From Massilia varians (GTDB taxonomy: Bacteria; Pseudomonadota; Gammaproteobacteria; Burkholderiales; Burkholderiaceae_D), in assembly GCF_027923905.1 (NCBI RefSeq), contig NZ_AP026966.1:682001-746000 (forward strand): DNA of 64,000 nucleotides. The letters run 5' to 3'. A program made the translations under genes and the position numbers. Shown one piece after another: positions 36,817 to 45,141 of this stretch (the first letter of the stretch is position 1; every line of letters begins with the position of its first letter). The notes beneath the pieces were generated by a model. That model ran no database searches and was not told where the DNA came from. It saw only the letters and a program-made list of their open reading frames with translations.

Positions 36817-37978
36817 CGTCAGCCTCGGACAGGAAATGGAACAGGCGCGCATCCAGCAGGGCGGCAAGCTCGCGCAAGGGAGCGTTCGGCGCGGTCTCGT
36901 GGCAGGCCAGCACGTGGTCGTACTGGCCAGGCGCGATGTTGTAGATGAAATTGGCAATGCCCTCGCCATAGTTGTCGGGGAAGGACAGTGCCTGGCCGAC
37001 CGCACCCCAGGTCAGGATGGGCGAGCGCGTGGTCGACTGCACCCGGACCTCGACGCCGCGCCGCTCCAGCGCCGCGCCCAGCAGCATGGCTGGATGCATG
37101 AATTCGCCCGTGCCCAGCACCGCGACTTTCGCGCCGGGCGCGAATTCCCCGGCCAGCCGCGCAGCCAGCGATTCGGGGGCGCGCAGGGCGGCGCGCAGGC
37201 CCAGGCGGCCGAAGCCGGCGCTGGCGCCGCGGTCCGCATCCGGGTCGAAGCGCTGGGCAGGGCTGGCCGGGGCCACGTAGTCGCCCGGCGTGAAGCGGTA
37301 CTCGCCGCTGAGCAGGGCGCCTATGGTCACCGGCAGGCCGAAGCGGGCGGACAAGGCGGCGGTCGCTTTCCTCCCCATGAAATTGGTGATCGTTGCCAGG
37401 TGCACGCGCGCGATGCCCGGGTTGAGGCGGCGGCAGGCCTCGGTCAGGTTCAGGAAGGTGTTGCCGGTGCTGGCTTCGTCGTCCACCAGCACCAGGGTGG
37501 AGGCTGCCAGCAGCAGCGCGCGCAGTTGCGGATCTTCCGGCATGTGCAGGAACTGGCGCGGCGCATGGCTGTGCGCTTCCTCGAATTCGATCAGCGCGCC
37601 GCCGCCCACGCGGTAGCGCGTGGTGTGCACGAACAGCGCCTCGCGTCCCGGATGGGCGCGCAGCCAGGCCTCGAACACGCCCTGGCCCAGGCCGATGGCG
37701 GTTTCCGCCATGGCGATGAACACCACCGGACCATCGCTGGCCGGCACGGTGGCGGCAAGGCGCTCGTGGATGGCGAGCATGCTCGAGGGTTTGACCGGCC
37801 AGTGCTTGCCCAGCACCTTGCTCAGGAACAGGAAGCCGCGCTTGGCATTGGCGCGCGCCGCGAAACCGAGCAGGTCTTCGAACTCGTCCGCGCCCTCGGC
37901 GAGCGCGACGTCGAGCGTGCCGGTGGGCAGGGCCACGCTGCGCCGCGACAGGGCGTCCAGGTCGGATGGCGCGTTCAT
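36794..37978 (-). CDS. Phosphoribosyltransferase with C-terminal TRSP-type domain
   Basis: 394 residues. The N-terminal half is a type I PRTase-like fold with the PRPP-binding loop TLVLVDDEASTGNTF (about residues 160-174). The C-terminal half (about 235-394) has VAVLGTGEFMHPAMLLG and ESTTRSP-like segments of the TRSP domain known from Ter gene clusters. It probably attaches ribose-5-phosphate to an unknown base. ATG 37978 overlaps the stop of the ATP-grasp gene (ATGA). Confidence 0.82.
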   Translation of the reverse strand: MNAPSDLDALSRRSVALPTGTLDVALAEGADEFEDLLGFAARANAKRGFLFLSKVLGKHWPVKPSSMLAIHERLAATVPASDGPVVFIAMAETAIGLGQGVFEAWLRAHPGREALFVHTTRYRVGGGALIEFEEAHSHAPRQFLHMPEDPQLRALLLAASTLVLVDDEASTGNTFLNLTEACRRLNPGIARVHLATITNFMGRKATAALSARFGLPVTIGALLSGEYRFTPGDYVAPASPAQRFDPDADRGASAGFGRLGLRAALRAPESLAARLAGEFAPGAKVAVLGTGEFMHPAMLLGAALERRGVEVRVQSTTRSPILTWGAVGQALSFPDNYGEGIANFIYNIAPGQYDHVLACHETAPNAPLRELAALLDARLFHFLSEADVEEVPVR

Positions 37979-38994
37979 GCCAGCTCCAGCGCTTCCGGCA
38001 CTTCGATGACGCGCATGCCGTTGGCGACCTCCGCCACCTCGACCGTGTCGAAACCGTCGGCGAAGCCCTTCAGCGCAATCCAGGGCAGGTTCGGCCCGGC
38101 CGCGCAGGCCATGCCGATGCCGCCCGACATGCGCGGATTGATTTCGAGCAGGCGCGGTTTGCCCGCGGCCTCGCGGAACTGCACGTTGAAGATGCCGTTC
38201 AGGCCATAGTCGGCGGCCAGCTTGCCGGTCGCCTCGATGATCTCGGGCCGCATGTCGATCAGCTGGCCGCTGCCGGTCTGCGCCGGCTTGCGGCGCGCCA
38301 CCGCCGCCACCAGGCGGCCGTTGTCGCCCACGCAGTCGACGCTGTACTCGGCGCCCTCGAGGAATTCCATCAGCAGCATGGTGCGGAATTCCTTCAGCTC
38401 GGCCAGGCCGCGGCGCAGGTCCTGGTAGCCGATGTGGTACTCGACGCCCGCCAGGAGCAGGGCGGCGCTGCTGCGCTCTTCGTCGACGATGGCGAAGCCG
38501 ATGCCGTAGATGCCGCGCGCCGGCTTGATGCACAGCTTCGCATGGCGCGGACGCAGCTCGGCCCAGGCCGCATCGAACTGTTCGACGTTGTCGAAGCGGC
38601 GGAATTCGGCCACCGGCGCCTGCGGCAAATCGGTCTCCGCATAGAAGCCGGCCTTGTCGTGCATGAGCTGGAGCTTGTGGGGCGTGGCCGCGCTCAGGAC
38701 GCGCGTGCCGATGTCCAGGAAGCGCGCGTGCTGCGCGGCCAGGGTGGTGGCTTCGCGGCCGGGCACGAAGATGTCGATGCGGTGCTTGCGGCAGAATTCC
38801 AGGCACCACTCGACATAGGCGGCAGACTCCAGGCCGACCGGCTCGCCGTGGAACTCGTGGGCCAGGCGCGCCGCCGGGGTATGGCGGTTGGCATTGCTGT
38901 GAATGATGGTGAAGCGGCCGGCGGTATCGGCCTCGCGGATCAGCCGGATCGCCGCATAGATGGACGAAAACGTCCTGTTGTACCAGACGCGCAT
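37975..38994 (-). CDS. ATP-grasp ligase of the Ter operon
   Basis: A 339-residue enzyme: N-terminal pre-ATP-grasp domain (IIHSNANRHTP), then the nucleotide-binding region (KLCIKPARGIYGIGF) and metal-binding end (FNVQFREAAGKPRLLEINPRMSGGIGM, with E and N of the EINPR motif). ATP-grasp ligases join a carboxylate to an amine or thiol via acyl-phosphate. It follows TerD by 63 nt and is the first biosynthetic gene of the operon. Confidence 0.85.
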   Translation of the reverse strand: MRVWYNRTFSSIYAAIRLIREADTAGRFTIIHSNANRHTPAARLAHEFHGEPVGLESAAYVEWCLEFCRKHRIDIFVPGREATTLAAQHARFLDIGTRVLSAATPHKLQLMHDKAGFYAETDLPQAPVAEFRRFDNVEQFDAAWAELRPRHAKLCIKPARGIYGIGFAIVDEERSSAALLLAGVEYHIGYQDLRRGLAELKEFRTMLLMEFLEGAEYSVDCVGDNGRLVAAVARRKPAQTGSGQLIDMRPEIIEATGKLAADYGLNGIFNVQFREAAGKPRLLEINPRMSGGIGMACAAGPNLPWIALKGFADGFDTVEVAEVANGMRVIEVPEALELA

Positions 38995-39057
38995 GAAGTT
39001 CTTCGAGACAGGTGGACATACGCGCCCGCCGTGCAGCGGGCGCGTGGGTTGGTTGCC

Positions 39058-39633
39058 TTAGACGTTGACGCCGAACGAGCGTGCCAGCGGACCCAGGCCG
39101 CCCTTGAAGCCCTGGCCGACGGCGCGGAACTTCCATTCGCCGCCATGGCGGTACAGTTCGCCGAAGATCATCGCGGTTTCGGTCGAGCTGTCTTCGGACA
39201 GGTCGTAGCGTGCGATCTCGGCTTCGCCGTTGGCGTTCAGGCAGCGGATGTAGGCCTTGGCGACCATGCCGAAGTTCTGGCGGCGCGCGTCGGCGTCGTG
39301 GATGGTGACGCAGAACGACAGCTTCTCGACCTCGGCCGGGACGCGCGCCAGGTCGACGGTGATCTTCTCGTCGTCGCCTTCGCCTTGCCCGGTGGTGTTG
39401 TCGCCGGCGTGAACCACCGAGCCGTCGCTGGACTTCAGGTTGTTGTAGAAGATGAAGTCGCTGTCGCCGCGCACCTTGGCGTCGGCTTTGAGCATGAATG
39501 CGCTGCCGTCCAGGTCGAAGGCCGCGCCGTCGGTGGAGCGCGGATCCCAGCCCAGACCGATGATCACCTTGGTCAGACCCGGTGCTTCCTTGCTCAGGTT
39601 GACGTTGCCGCCTTTTTGCAGACTGATTGCCAT
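39058..39633 (-). CDS. terD: TerD-family calcium-binding stress protein
   Basis: A 191-residue canonical TerD: start [20 protein letters not shown], first acidic calcium loop [19 protein letters not shown], second acidic cluster ([12 protein letters not shown]) and the end [17 protein letters not shown]. TerD-type proteins support resistance to tellurite, phage and colicins by an unclear membrane-linked mechanism. An AAGGAGTT SD precedes the ATG. A possible -10 (TACAAT on the minus strand, near 39695) is seen, but no good -35. Confidence 0.93.
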   Translation of the reverse strand: MAISLQKGGNVNLSKEAPGLTKVIIGLGWDPRSTDGAAFDLDGSAFMLKADAKVRGDSDFIFYNNLKSSDGSVVHAGDNTTGQGEGDDEKITVDLARVPAEVEKLSFCVTIHDADARRQNFGMVAKAYIRCLNANGEAEIARYDLSEDSSTETAMIFGELYRHGGEWKFRAVGQGFKGGLGPLARSFGVNV

Positions 39634-39762
39634 ACGAACTCCTTGTGTGGTGTGGTTGATCGGTCGCCGCTTACGGCGTTAATTATTCGATTGTACACGC
39701 TCCGAATTTCACATTGCTCACTCTCTTTGCGTCCATACGCCTGTGGCCGCTTCGTAACATTC

Positions 39763-40857
39763 CTAGGCTGCGGCACGCGTATCGGCGGGCGCCGCTGCCA
39801 CCACCGGCAGCTCGCCGGTCGGCCCCAGATGCACCATTTGCGCCGGCAGCGCCAGGCGGACCTTCTGCTCGCCGAGCATCGCCACGATGCGCAGGTAGAT
39901 TTCCTGCTGCACGTCCATGAACACGCGGTAGTCCGGGCTGGCGACGTAGTACACGATTTCGAAGGTGTAGGCGGGGGCCGCCAGCGAAGCCAGGTGTGCG
40001 CGGTCGAAGCGCACCTGCGGCTGGGCCGCGACGATGTCTTCGAGCAGGCCGGGCAGGGCGCGCAGGGACGGCTCCGGCGTGTCGTAGGTCACCGCCACCT
40101 GGAACACCACGCGGCGCTCTTCCATGCGGCGCAGGTTGTGGATGCGGCTCTTGAGCAGGTCGGCGTTCGAGAACACGATCTGCTCGCCGCCCAGGCTGCG
40201 CACCCGGGTGGTCTTCAGGCCGACGCTCTCCACCGTGCCCAGCATCTTGTCGACGATGATGAAGTCACCCACCACGAAGGGCTTGTCCAGCACGATCGAC
40301 AGCTTGGCGAACAGGTCGCCCAGGATGCTTTGCACCGCCAGCGCCACGGCGATACCGCCGACCCCCAGGCTGGCCACCAGGGCGGTGATGTTGACGCCCA
40401 GGTTGTCGAGCGTCATCAGGCCCACCACTGCCCACAGCACCACGCGCAGGAGGAAGGCGATCGCGGTCGACGAGGTGATGCGATCCGGGTCGCTGGCCTG
40501 CTCGGCGCGGGTGCCGGCCAGCCAGGCGCGCAGCGCATGGTCGCCCCAGATCGCGCACTGGATCAGCACCGCGGCGATCGCGACGCGGCTGATGAACAGT
40601 TGCGTGCGCTCCGGCAGGACCAGCAGGCTGGCGCCGGCATACAGTCCGATGATGATCAGTACCAGCAGGCGGGTTCTCGAGAGGGCGGCCACGGCCGCGC
40701 CGAGCGGGCGCGAGCCGCCCGGGTTGGCGGCCACGAAGGAGCGCAGGCGCCGCAGCACGATCGACTTGACGGCATCCAGGCCGGCCACCACCACGGCGGC
40801 GGCGGCCAGCGCCATCAGCCAGTCGGCCACCGGATTACCCAGGAAAACGGTATTCAT
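39763..40857 (-). CDS. MscS-type mechanosensitive channel
   Basis: A 364-residue membrane protein with four or five TM segments. The Gly/Ala-rich pore helix is VASLGVGGIAVALAVQSILGD, followed by the beta domain (DFIIVDKMLGTVESVGLKTTRVRS, GEQIVFSNADLL). It opens on hypo-osmotic shock and releases solutes. The ATG at 40857 is 12 nt after the glucosylglycerol synthase stop, so the two are almost certainly cotranscribed. Confidence 0.92.
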   Translation of the reverse strand: MNTVFLGNPVADWLMALAAAAVVVAGLDAVKSIVLRRLRSFVAANPGGSRPLGAAVAALSRTRLLVLIIIGLYAGASLLVLPERTQLFISRVAIAAVLIQCAIWGDHALRAWLAGTRAEQASDPDRITSSTAIAFLLRVVLWAVVGLMTLDNLGVNITALVASLGVGGIAVALAVQSILGDLFAKLSIVLDKPFVVGDFIIVDKMLGTVESVGLKTTRVRSLGGEQIVFSNADLLKSRIHNLRRMEERRVVFQVAVTYDTPEPSLRALPGLLEDIVAAQPQVRFDRAHLASLAAPAYTFEIVYYVASPDYRVFMDVQQEIYLRIVAMLGEQKVRLALPAQMVHLGPTGELPVVAAAPADTRAAA

Positions 40858-40869
40858 GTGTGCTCCTCG

Positions 40870-43191
40870 TCAGGCTGCCGGGCGTTCGTCGACGCCGGGC
40901 GTTTCGTTGCGTCCCAGGGCCGCCAGGAAGCCTTCGCCCCAGCGCGTGACGTCGTGCTCGTCCACGATCATGGCCAGGCGTGCGGCGCGGTAGGCGACTT
41001 CGTCGGCGCCCATGCTGATCGCCTGGTACAGGGTCTCGCTCATCGCATTGGCGTCGTAGGGATTGACCAGCAGGGCGCCGTGCAGCTCCACCGCGGCGCC
41101 GGCGAATTCGGACAGGATCAGCACCCCGGGCCGTCCCACCGCATCGCGGGTGGCGACGTATTCCTTGGCCACCAGGTTGAGGCCGTCGCGCAGCGGCGTG
41201 ATCCAGGCGATGCCGCAGGCGGCGTAGTGGGCCACCACGTCCTCGAAGGGCAGCGAGCGGTAGAAATAGCGCACCGGGACCCAGTCGAGGGTCGAGAAAC
41301 GGCCGTTGATGCGGCCGACGGTGCGGTCGAGTTCCTCGCGCAGGCTGTCGTAGATCTCCATGCCGCTGGCGGCCGGGGTGACGATGTTCAGCAGCGTCAC
41401 CTTGCCCAGCAGCTCGGGATGGCGTTCCAGCATGCGCTCGAAGGCCTGCAGCTTTTCCAGCGAGCCCTTGACGTAGTCGAGGCGCTCGATTGAGACGATG
41501 CCGGTGCGGCCCTTCAGCAGCCCGTCGAGTTCGGCCAGCTGGCGTTGCACCTCGCCGCCCTCGGCCAGGCGCCGGATCAGCTTGACGTCGGTGCCGACCG
41601 GATGCGCGCCGAGCGCCACCCGGCGTCCGCCGACCTCGATCGCGGTCATCATGCGGTCGACCCCGAGCGCGCAGCCATAGGTGAGGAAGCGCGGCGCGCA
41701 GGGCACGCTGCCGGCCACCTCCACCGGCGCGAACGAGCGCACCGCGTCGACGAAGTTCTCGACGTAGCGCGGGATGTGAAAACCCACGTAGTCGCACTGC
41801 AGCAGGCTGCCGATGATGTCGCGCCGCCACGGCAGGATGTTGAACACGTCGCTCGAGGGGAAGGCGGTATGGTGGAAGAAGGCGATGGTGAGGTCCGGCC
41901 GCAGCGGACGCAGGAAAGCCGGCACCATCCACAGGTTGTAGTCATGGATCCAGGCGGTGGCGCCATGGGCGGCCTCGCGCGCGGTCTGCTCGGCGAACAG
42001 GCGGTTCACTTCCAGGAAGCGCTCCCAGTGGGCCTGGTGGAATTCGGCCTTGTCGGGGAAGGAGAAGATGATCGGCCAGAAGGCCTCTTTCGAGAACTTC
42101 TTGTAGAACAGCTCGATGTCCTCGCCGGTGAGGGCGATGCGCGCCGCCTTGAGCTGCGGGTAGCGCTGCGGGTCGACCGCGACGTGGGTGTCGAAGCCCT
42201 CCGGCGCGCGCGACGCCTGCTGCGACCAGGCCACCCAGGAGCCCTTGCGTCCGCCGGCGAAGAAGTTCAGCAGGGTCGGCATGATGCCGTTCGGGCTCTT
42301 CGGGCGGCGCTGCAGCGTGACGCCGTCCACCACCAGTTCGTCGTAGGGCAGGCGATGGTAGACCATCACCAGGTCGGCGTCGCCCGATGCCGGCGCGGCG
42401 CTGGGCGCGGCGGCCGCGCCAAGCGGCATGCCGTGGCGCGCCAGGCCTTCCAGGATGCCGCCGCAGCCTTCCAGCGTGGCCACGTGCACGCGCACATTCC
42501 TGCGCACGCGCTCCACCAGGGCCGGCTCGGCGCCGCCCACCACCACGCCGCGAAAGCCCGCTTCGAACATCGACAGGTCGTTCAGGGTGTCTCCCGCCAC
42601 CACCACGCTGGCTGGGTCGAAACCGGCGGCGCCGGCCAGGCGGCGCAGCGCCGCGCCCTTGCCGACGCCGCGCGGCAGCACGTCGAGGTAGCGGCCGGCC
42701 GAGAACAGCAGCTCGCAGTCGAGCGCTTCCACCGCCGCCCGCAGCGCCGGCGTGACGGCGTCCTCGGAGGCCAGGAAGGAGCAGCGCCGTTCCTGCGGCA
42801 CGCTCTGGCGCACCAGCTGCGGGAAGCCGGACAGGGCGCGCAGCACCGCCTGGCTGCCGGGCCAGTGCGCGGTCAGCTCGTGCTGGATCGGCTCCACCGG
42901 CCGCAGCTCGCGGTCGACCACGGTGGCGCCGACGTCGGCGATGATGTAGTCGGGGTTCGGGATGGTCGGATCGCTCAGCAGGGGCATGACGGTTTCCAGG
43001 CCGCGTCCGGTGACGAAGACCAGGGTGGGGCGGCAGCCGGCGGGAGTGTCGGCCAGGTCGGAGAACAGGTCGCGCACGCGGCGCCGCGCCTCGGGGGTGC
43101 CCGCCAGCAGAGTGCCGTCGAGGTCGGTGGCGAGCACGAGGCGGGAGGGGGCGAGGGGGCGGGACCAACGTTGCGAGTCGATAACAGTCAT
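40870..43191 (-). CDS. ggpPS: Glucosylglycerol-phosphate synthase/phosphatase fusion
   Basis: 773 residues. The N-terminal HAD phosphatase has DLDGTLLAG (D23/D25), VFVTGRGLE and VAGDTLNDLSMFE, of the sucrose-phosphate phosphatase kind. From about residue 275 a GT20 glycosyltransferase follows, with YHRLPYDE, SPNGIMPTLLNFF (S299 onward), TAWIHDYNLWMVP, VGFHIPRY and a late SEFAGAA. The SPNGI form is that of GgpS, not of trehalose-phosphate synthase OtsA. Fused GgpPS enzymes are known in Stenotrophomonas and Azotobacter and make the compatible solute glucosylglycerol from ADP-glucose and glycerol-3-phosphate. An otsBA-like role is less likely. Confidence 0.83.
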   Translation of the reverse strand: MTVIDSQRWSRPLAPSRLVLATDLDGTLLAGTPEARRRVRDLFSDLADTPAGCRPTLVFVTGRGLETVMPLLSDPTIPNPDYIIADVGATVVDRELRPVEPIQHELTAHWPGSQAVLRALSGFPQLVRQSVPQERRCSFLASEDAVTPALRAAVEALDCELLFSAGRYLDVLPRGVGKGAALRRLAGAAGFDPASVVVAGDTLNDLSMFEAGFRGVVVGGAEPALVERVRRNVRVHVATLEGCGGILEGLARHGMPLGAAAAPSAAPASGDADLVMVYHRLPYDELVVDGVTLQRRPKSPNGIMPTLLNFFAGGRKGSWVAWSQQASRAPEGFDTHVAVDPQRYPQLKAARIALTGEDIELFYKKFSKEAFWPIIFSFPDKAEFHQAHWERFLEVNRLFAEQTAREAAHGATAWIHDYNLWMVPAFLRPLRPDLTIAFFHHTAFPSSDVFNILPWRRDIIGSLLQCDYVGFHIPRYVENFVDAVRSFAPVEVAGSVPCAPRFLTYGCALGVDRMMTAIEVGGRRVALGAHPVGTDVKLIRRLAEGGEVQRQLAELDGLLKGRTGIVSIERLDYVKGSLEKLQAFERMLERHPELLGKVTLLNIVTPAASGMEIYDSLREELDRTVGRINGRFSTLDWVPVRYFYRSLPFEDVVAHYAACGIAWITPLRDGLNLVAKEYVATRDAVGRPGVLILSEFAGAAVELHGALLVNPYDANAMSETLYQAISMGADEVAYRAARLAMIVDEHDVTRWGEGFLAALGRNETPGVDERPAA

Positions 43192-43230
43192 GGATCATCC
43201 TTATCTACGATGCGTCCGCGCACCCAGGGC

Positions 43231-43278
43231 GGCGGACCGGGTCGGGGCGTGCCGGGTCCGCCGGGAGGCGGGCACGCC
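43231..43278 (-). promoter_or_regulatory. Possible H-type pseudoknot in the ggpPS leader
   Basis: Two interleaved 8-bp inverted pairs: GGCGGACC (43231-43238) with GGTCCGCC (43255-43262), and GGCGTGCC (43246-43253) with GGCACGCC (43271-43278). In the minus-strand RNA the two stems would be separated by 1 nt, with loops of 8 and 7 nt. The structure ends 39 nt before the start codon. Confidence 0.4.
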
Positions 43279-43381
43279 AGGAAAAAGGGCAGGCATGGTG
43301 CGCTGGACGCACCGTCATCTGCCGGCGAAGGGAACGTGAAAAGCGGGAAGGGCGGGGAGGTCGCCCGCAAACTACATTTGT

Positions 43382-43410
43382 ACAATAGCATTTCATGGCG
43401 GCATCGACAA
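43382..43410 (-). promoter_or_regulatory. Candidate sigma-70 promoter of ggpPS-mscS
   Basis: On the minus strand: TTGTCG (43410-43405), 17-bp spacer, TATTGT (43387-43382), each 4/6 to consensus. The leader would be about 185 nt, long enough to hold the structure at 43231-43278. Confidence 0.5.
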
Positions 43411-43467
43411 CCGGCGATCCGGCAGGGCCTGGCGGAGAGCATGCAACACACGCCGGAAAAAAAGCTA

Positions 43468-43497
43468 TTGCAAAACTGTCGCGCTGCTACGTATAAT
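43468..43497 (+). promoter_or_regulatory. Sigma-70 promoter of tRNA-Val
   Basis: TTGCAA (43468-43473), 18-bp spacer, perfect TATAAT (43492-43497). The expected start is near 43504, just before the tRNA 5' end. A GC-rich discriminator (GCGGCTCCCC), typical of stringently controlled stable RNA genes, follows the -10. Confidence 0.8.
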
Positions 43498-43507
43498 GCG
43501 GCTCCCC

Positions 43508-43584
43508 GGGCGGTTAGTTCAGCTGGTTAGAATACTTGGTCGACATCCAAGGGGTCGCAGGTTCGAATCCTGCACCGCCCACCA
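43508..43584 (+). tRNA. tRNA-Val (anticodon GAC), with C33
   Basis: 77 nt with encoded CCA. Acceptor GGGCGGT/ACCGCCC (7 bp) and discriminator A. The D-arm is GTTC..GAAT, the anticodon stem CTTGG/CCAAG with loop TCGACAT (anticodon GAC at 43541-43543), the variable loop GGGTC and the T-arm GCAGG/CCTGC with loop TTCGAAT. Base 33 is C instead of the near-universal U. The D-arm, variable loop and T-arm resemble tRNA-Asp more than tRNA-Val, but anticodon and A73 fit valine. Confidence 0.88.
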
Positions 43585-43627
43585 GACTTCCAGATCGCAG
43601 GCTCCCAGCAATGGTCGTAGCCTGCAG

Positions 43628-43655
43628 AGAAAAGGCGCAGCGGTGTGCCTTTTCT
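43628..43655 (+). terminator. Terminator-like hairpin after tRNA-Val
   Basis: AGAAAAGGC (43628-43636), 10-nt loop, GCCTTTTCT (43647-43655). The T-rich right arm supplies the U-stretch; a second run of hairpin and U-tract follows at 43780-43813. Confidence 0.5.
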
Positions 43656-43739
43656 GTGCTGACCAGCAGGTCAGATTCCTTGCTCTCTCCAGCTACTGCG
43701 GAAAACGCAACAGGCCGAGGTCACCTCGAATTTATCCTG

Positions 43740-43768
43740 TTGCGCCGTTGCCGTTTGCGCGTTATACT
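43740..43768 (+). promoter_or_regulatory. Sigma-70 promoter of the split S10 operon (rplC)
   Basis: TTGCGC (43740-43745), 17-bp spacer, TATACT (43763-43768). The expected start is near 43776, giving a leader of about 85 nt before rplC. This lets rplC onward be expressed without rpsJ. Confidence 0.7.
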
Positions 43769-43779
43769 AGCCGGCTTCG

Positions 43780-43813
43780 GTATGGGCGCGTCTTTTTTAG
43801 CCCATGCTTTTTT
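43780..43813 (+). terminator. Intrinsic terminator/attenuator in the rplC leader
   Basis: GTATGGGC (43780-43787) pairs with GCCCATGC (43800-43807; one G-T pair). The 12-nt loop contains T6, and a T6 run follows (43808-43813). It lies only a few nt after the predicted start, so it may stop upstream readthrough or act as an attenuator of the S10 genes. Confidence 0.6.
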
Positions 43814-43861
43814 AGTAGTACTAATTAGCCCCGCCCAATCGTAGGTGGGAATGGAGAAAAA

Positions 43862-44518
43862 ATGAGCCTGGGCCTCCTCGGTCGCAAGGTTGGCATGATG
43901 CGTATCTTCACGGATGACGGCGATTCGATCCCTGTCACCGTGCTGGACGTGTCCAACAACCGTGTTGCGCAAGTCAAAACCCCTGAAACTGACGGCTACA
44001 CTGCTGTGCAAGTCGTCTTCGGCCAGCGTCGCGCTTCCCGCGTGAACAAGGCTGCTGCTGGTCACTACGCCAAAGCTGGCGTCGAAGCCGGCACGATGCT
44101 GCGTGAATTCCGCATCGATTCCACCAAAGCCGCTGAACTCAAAGCCGGCGACACCATCAATGCTTCGATGTTCGAAGTGGGCCAGAAAATCGACGTGCAA
44201 GGCACCTCGATCGGTAAGGGCTACGCCGGTACCATCAAGCGTTACAACTTTGCCTCGGGTCGTCAGACCCACGGTAACTCGCGTTCGCACAACGTTCCTG
44301 GCTCCATCGGTATGGCGCAGGATCCGGGCCGCGTGTTCCCAGGCAAGCGCATGACCGGTCACATGGGCGACGTTACCGTCACCACCCAGAACCTGGAAAT
44401 CGCCCGCATCGACGCTGACCGTCAGCTGCTGCTCGTGAAAGGTGCCGTTCCTGGCGCCAAGAACGGCCAGGTGATCGTCAAGCCGGCTGTCAAAACCAAA
44501 GCCAAGAAAGGAGCCTAA
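43862..44518 (+). CDS. rplC: 50S ribosomal protein L3
   Basis: 218 residues with the family start [15 protein letters not shown] and the Gln-containing loop [12 protein letters not shown] (methylated by PrmB in relatives). It binds 23S rRNA near the peptidyl-transferase centre and starts assembly. SD GGAGAAAAA (43853-43861). It is first in this operon because rpsJ is elsewhere. Confidence 0.98.
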   Translation: MSLGLLGRKVGMMRIFTDDGDSIPVTVLDVSNNRVAQVKTPETDGYTAVQVVFGQRRASRVNKAAAGHYAKAGVEAGTMLREFRIDSTKAAELKAGDTINASMFEVGQKIDVQGTSIGKGYAGTIKRYNFASGRQTHGNSRSHNVPGSIGMAQDPGRVFPGKRMTGHMGDVTVTTQNLEIARIDADRQLLLVKGAVPGAKNGQVIVKPAVKTKAKKGA

Positions 44519-44520
44519 GT

Positions 44521-45141
44521 ATGGAACTCCAGCTCCTGAATGAGCAAGGTCAAGCTGGCGCCGGCGTTGCAGCTGCCGACACCGTGTTCGGCCGCGAATA
44601 CAACGAAGCCCTGATCCACCAGATCGTGGTCGCCTACGCCGCCAACGCGCGCAGCGGCAACCGCAAGCAGAAAGACCGTGAAGAAGTCAGCCACACCACG
44701 AAGAAGCCATGGCGCCAGAAGGGCACCGGCCGCGCTCGTGCTGGTATGTCGTCGTCGCCTCTGTGGCGCGGCGGTGGTCGCATCTTCCCGAACACCCCGG
44801 ACGAGAACTTCTCGCACAAGGTCAACAAGAAGATGTTCCGCGCAGGTATCTGCTCGATCTTCTCGCAGCTGGCCCGCGAAGGCCGTCTGAACGTTGTCGA
44901 AAACCTGTCGATCGAAGCTCCGAAGACCAAGCTGCTGTCGCAAAAGCTGCAGGGCATGGGCCTGGAATCGGTCCTGGTGATCACCGACACCATCGATGAA
45001 AACCTGGAACTGGCATCGCGCAACCTGCCGAACGTGCTCGTCGTCGAGCCGAAGTCGGCTGACCCGATGTCGCTGGTGTTCTACAAGAAAGTCCTGGTCA
45101 CCAAAGCTGCTCTGGCCAAGATCGAGGAGATGTACGCATGA
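44521..45141 (+). CDS. rplD: 50S ribosomal protein L4
   Basis: 206 residues, with the extended exit-tunnel loop [25 protein letters not shown]. In E. coli L4 represses its own operon by attenuation and translation control in the S10 leader; the hairpin at 43780-43813 could be a target here. It starts 2 nt after rplC and overlaps rplW by 4 nt. Confidence 0.98.
   Translation: MELQLLNEQGQAGAGVAAADTVFGREYNEALIHQIVVAYAANARSGNRKQKDREEVSHTTKKPWRQKGTGRARAGMSSSPLWRGGGRIFPNTPDENFSHKVNKKMFRAGICSIFSQLAREGRLNVVENLSIEAPKTKLLSQKLQGMGLESVLVITDTIDENLELASRNLPNVLVVEPKSADPMSLVFYKKVLVTKAALAKIEEMYA

Larger units (their letters stand above)
43192..43507. other. Divergent intergenic region ggpPS / tRNA-Val
   Basis: These 316 bp hold no gene. 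They contain the ggpPS leader with a possible pseudoknot (43231-43278), the ggpPS promoter (43382-43410, minus) and the tRNA promoter (43468-43497, plus). Confidence 0.8.

Noticed and set aside
37966..41493. An open frame of more than 1100 codons opposite the Ter operon, TerD and mscS
   Set aside because: It is the mirror image of well-recognised minus-strand genes and has a repeated-residue composition typical of shadow frames.
40870..43191. Trehalose-6-phosphate synthase/phosphatase (OtsA-OtsB) fusion
   Set aside because: The acceptor-site motif is SPNGI with YHRLPYDE, as in GgpS, and the phosphatase resembles the sucrose-phosphatase type placed at the N-terminus.
43508..43584. tRNA-Asp
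   Set aside because: The anticodon is GAC and the discriminator is A; aspartate tRNAs have GTC and G73, although the body is Asp-like.
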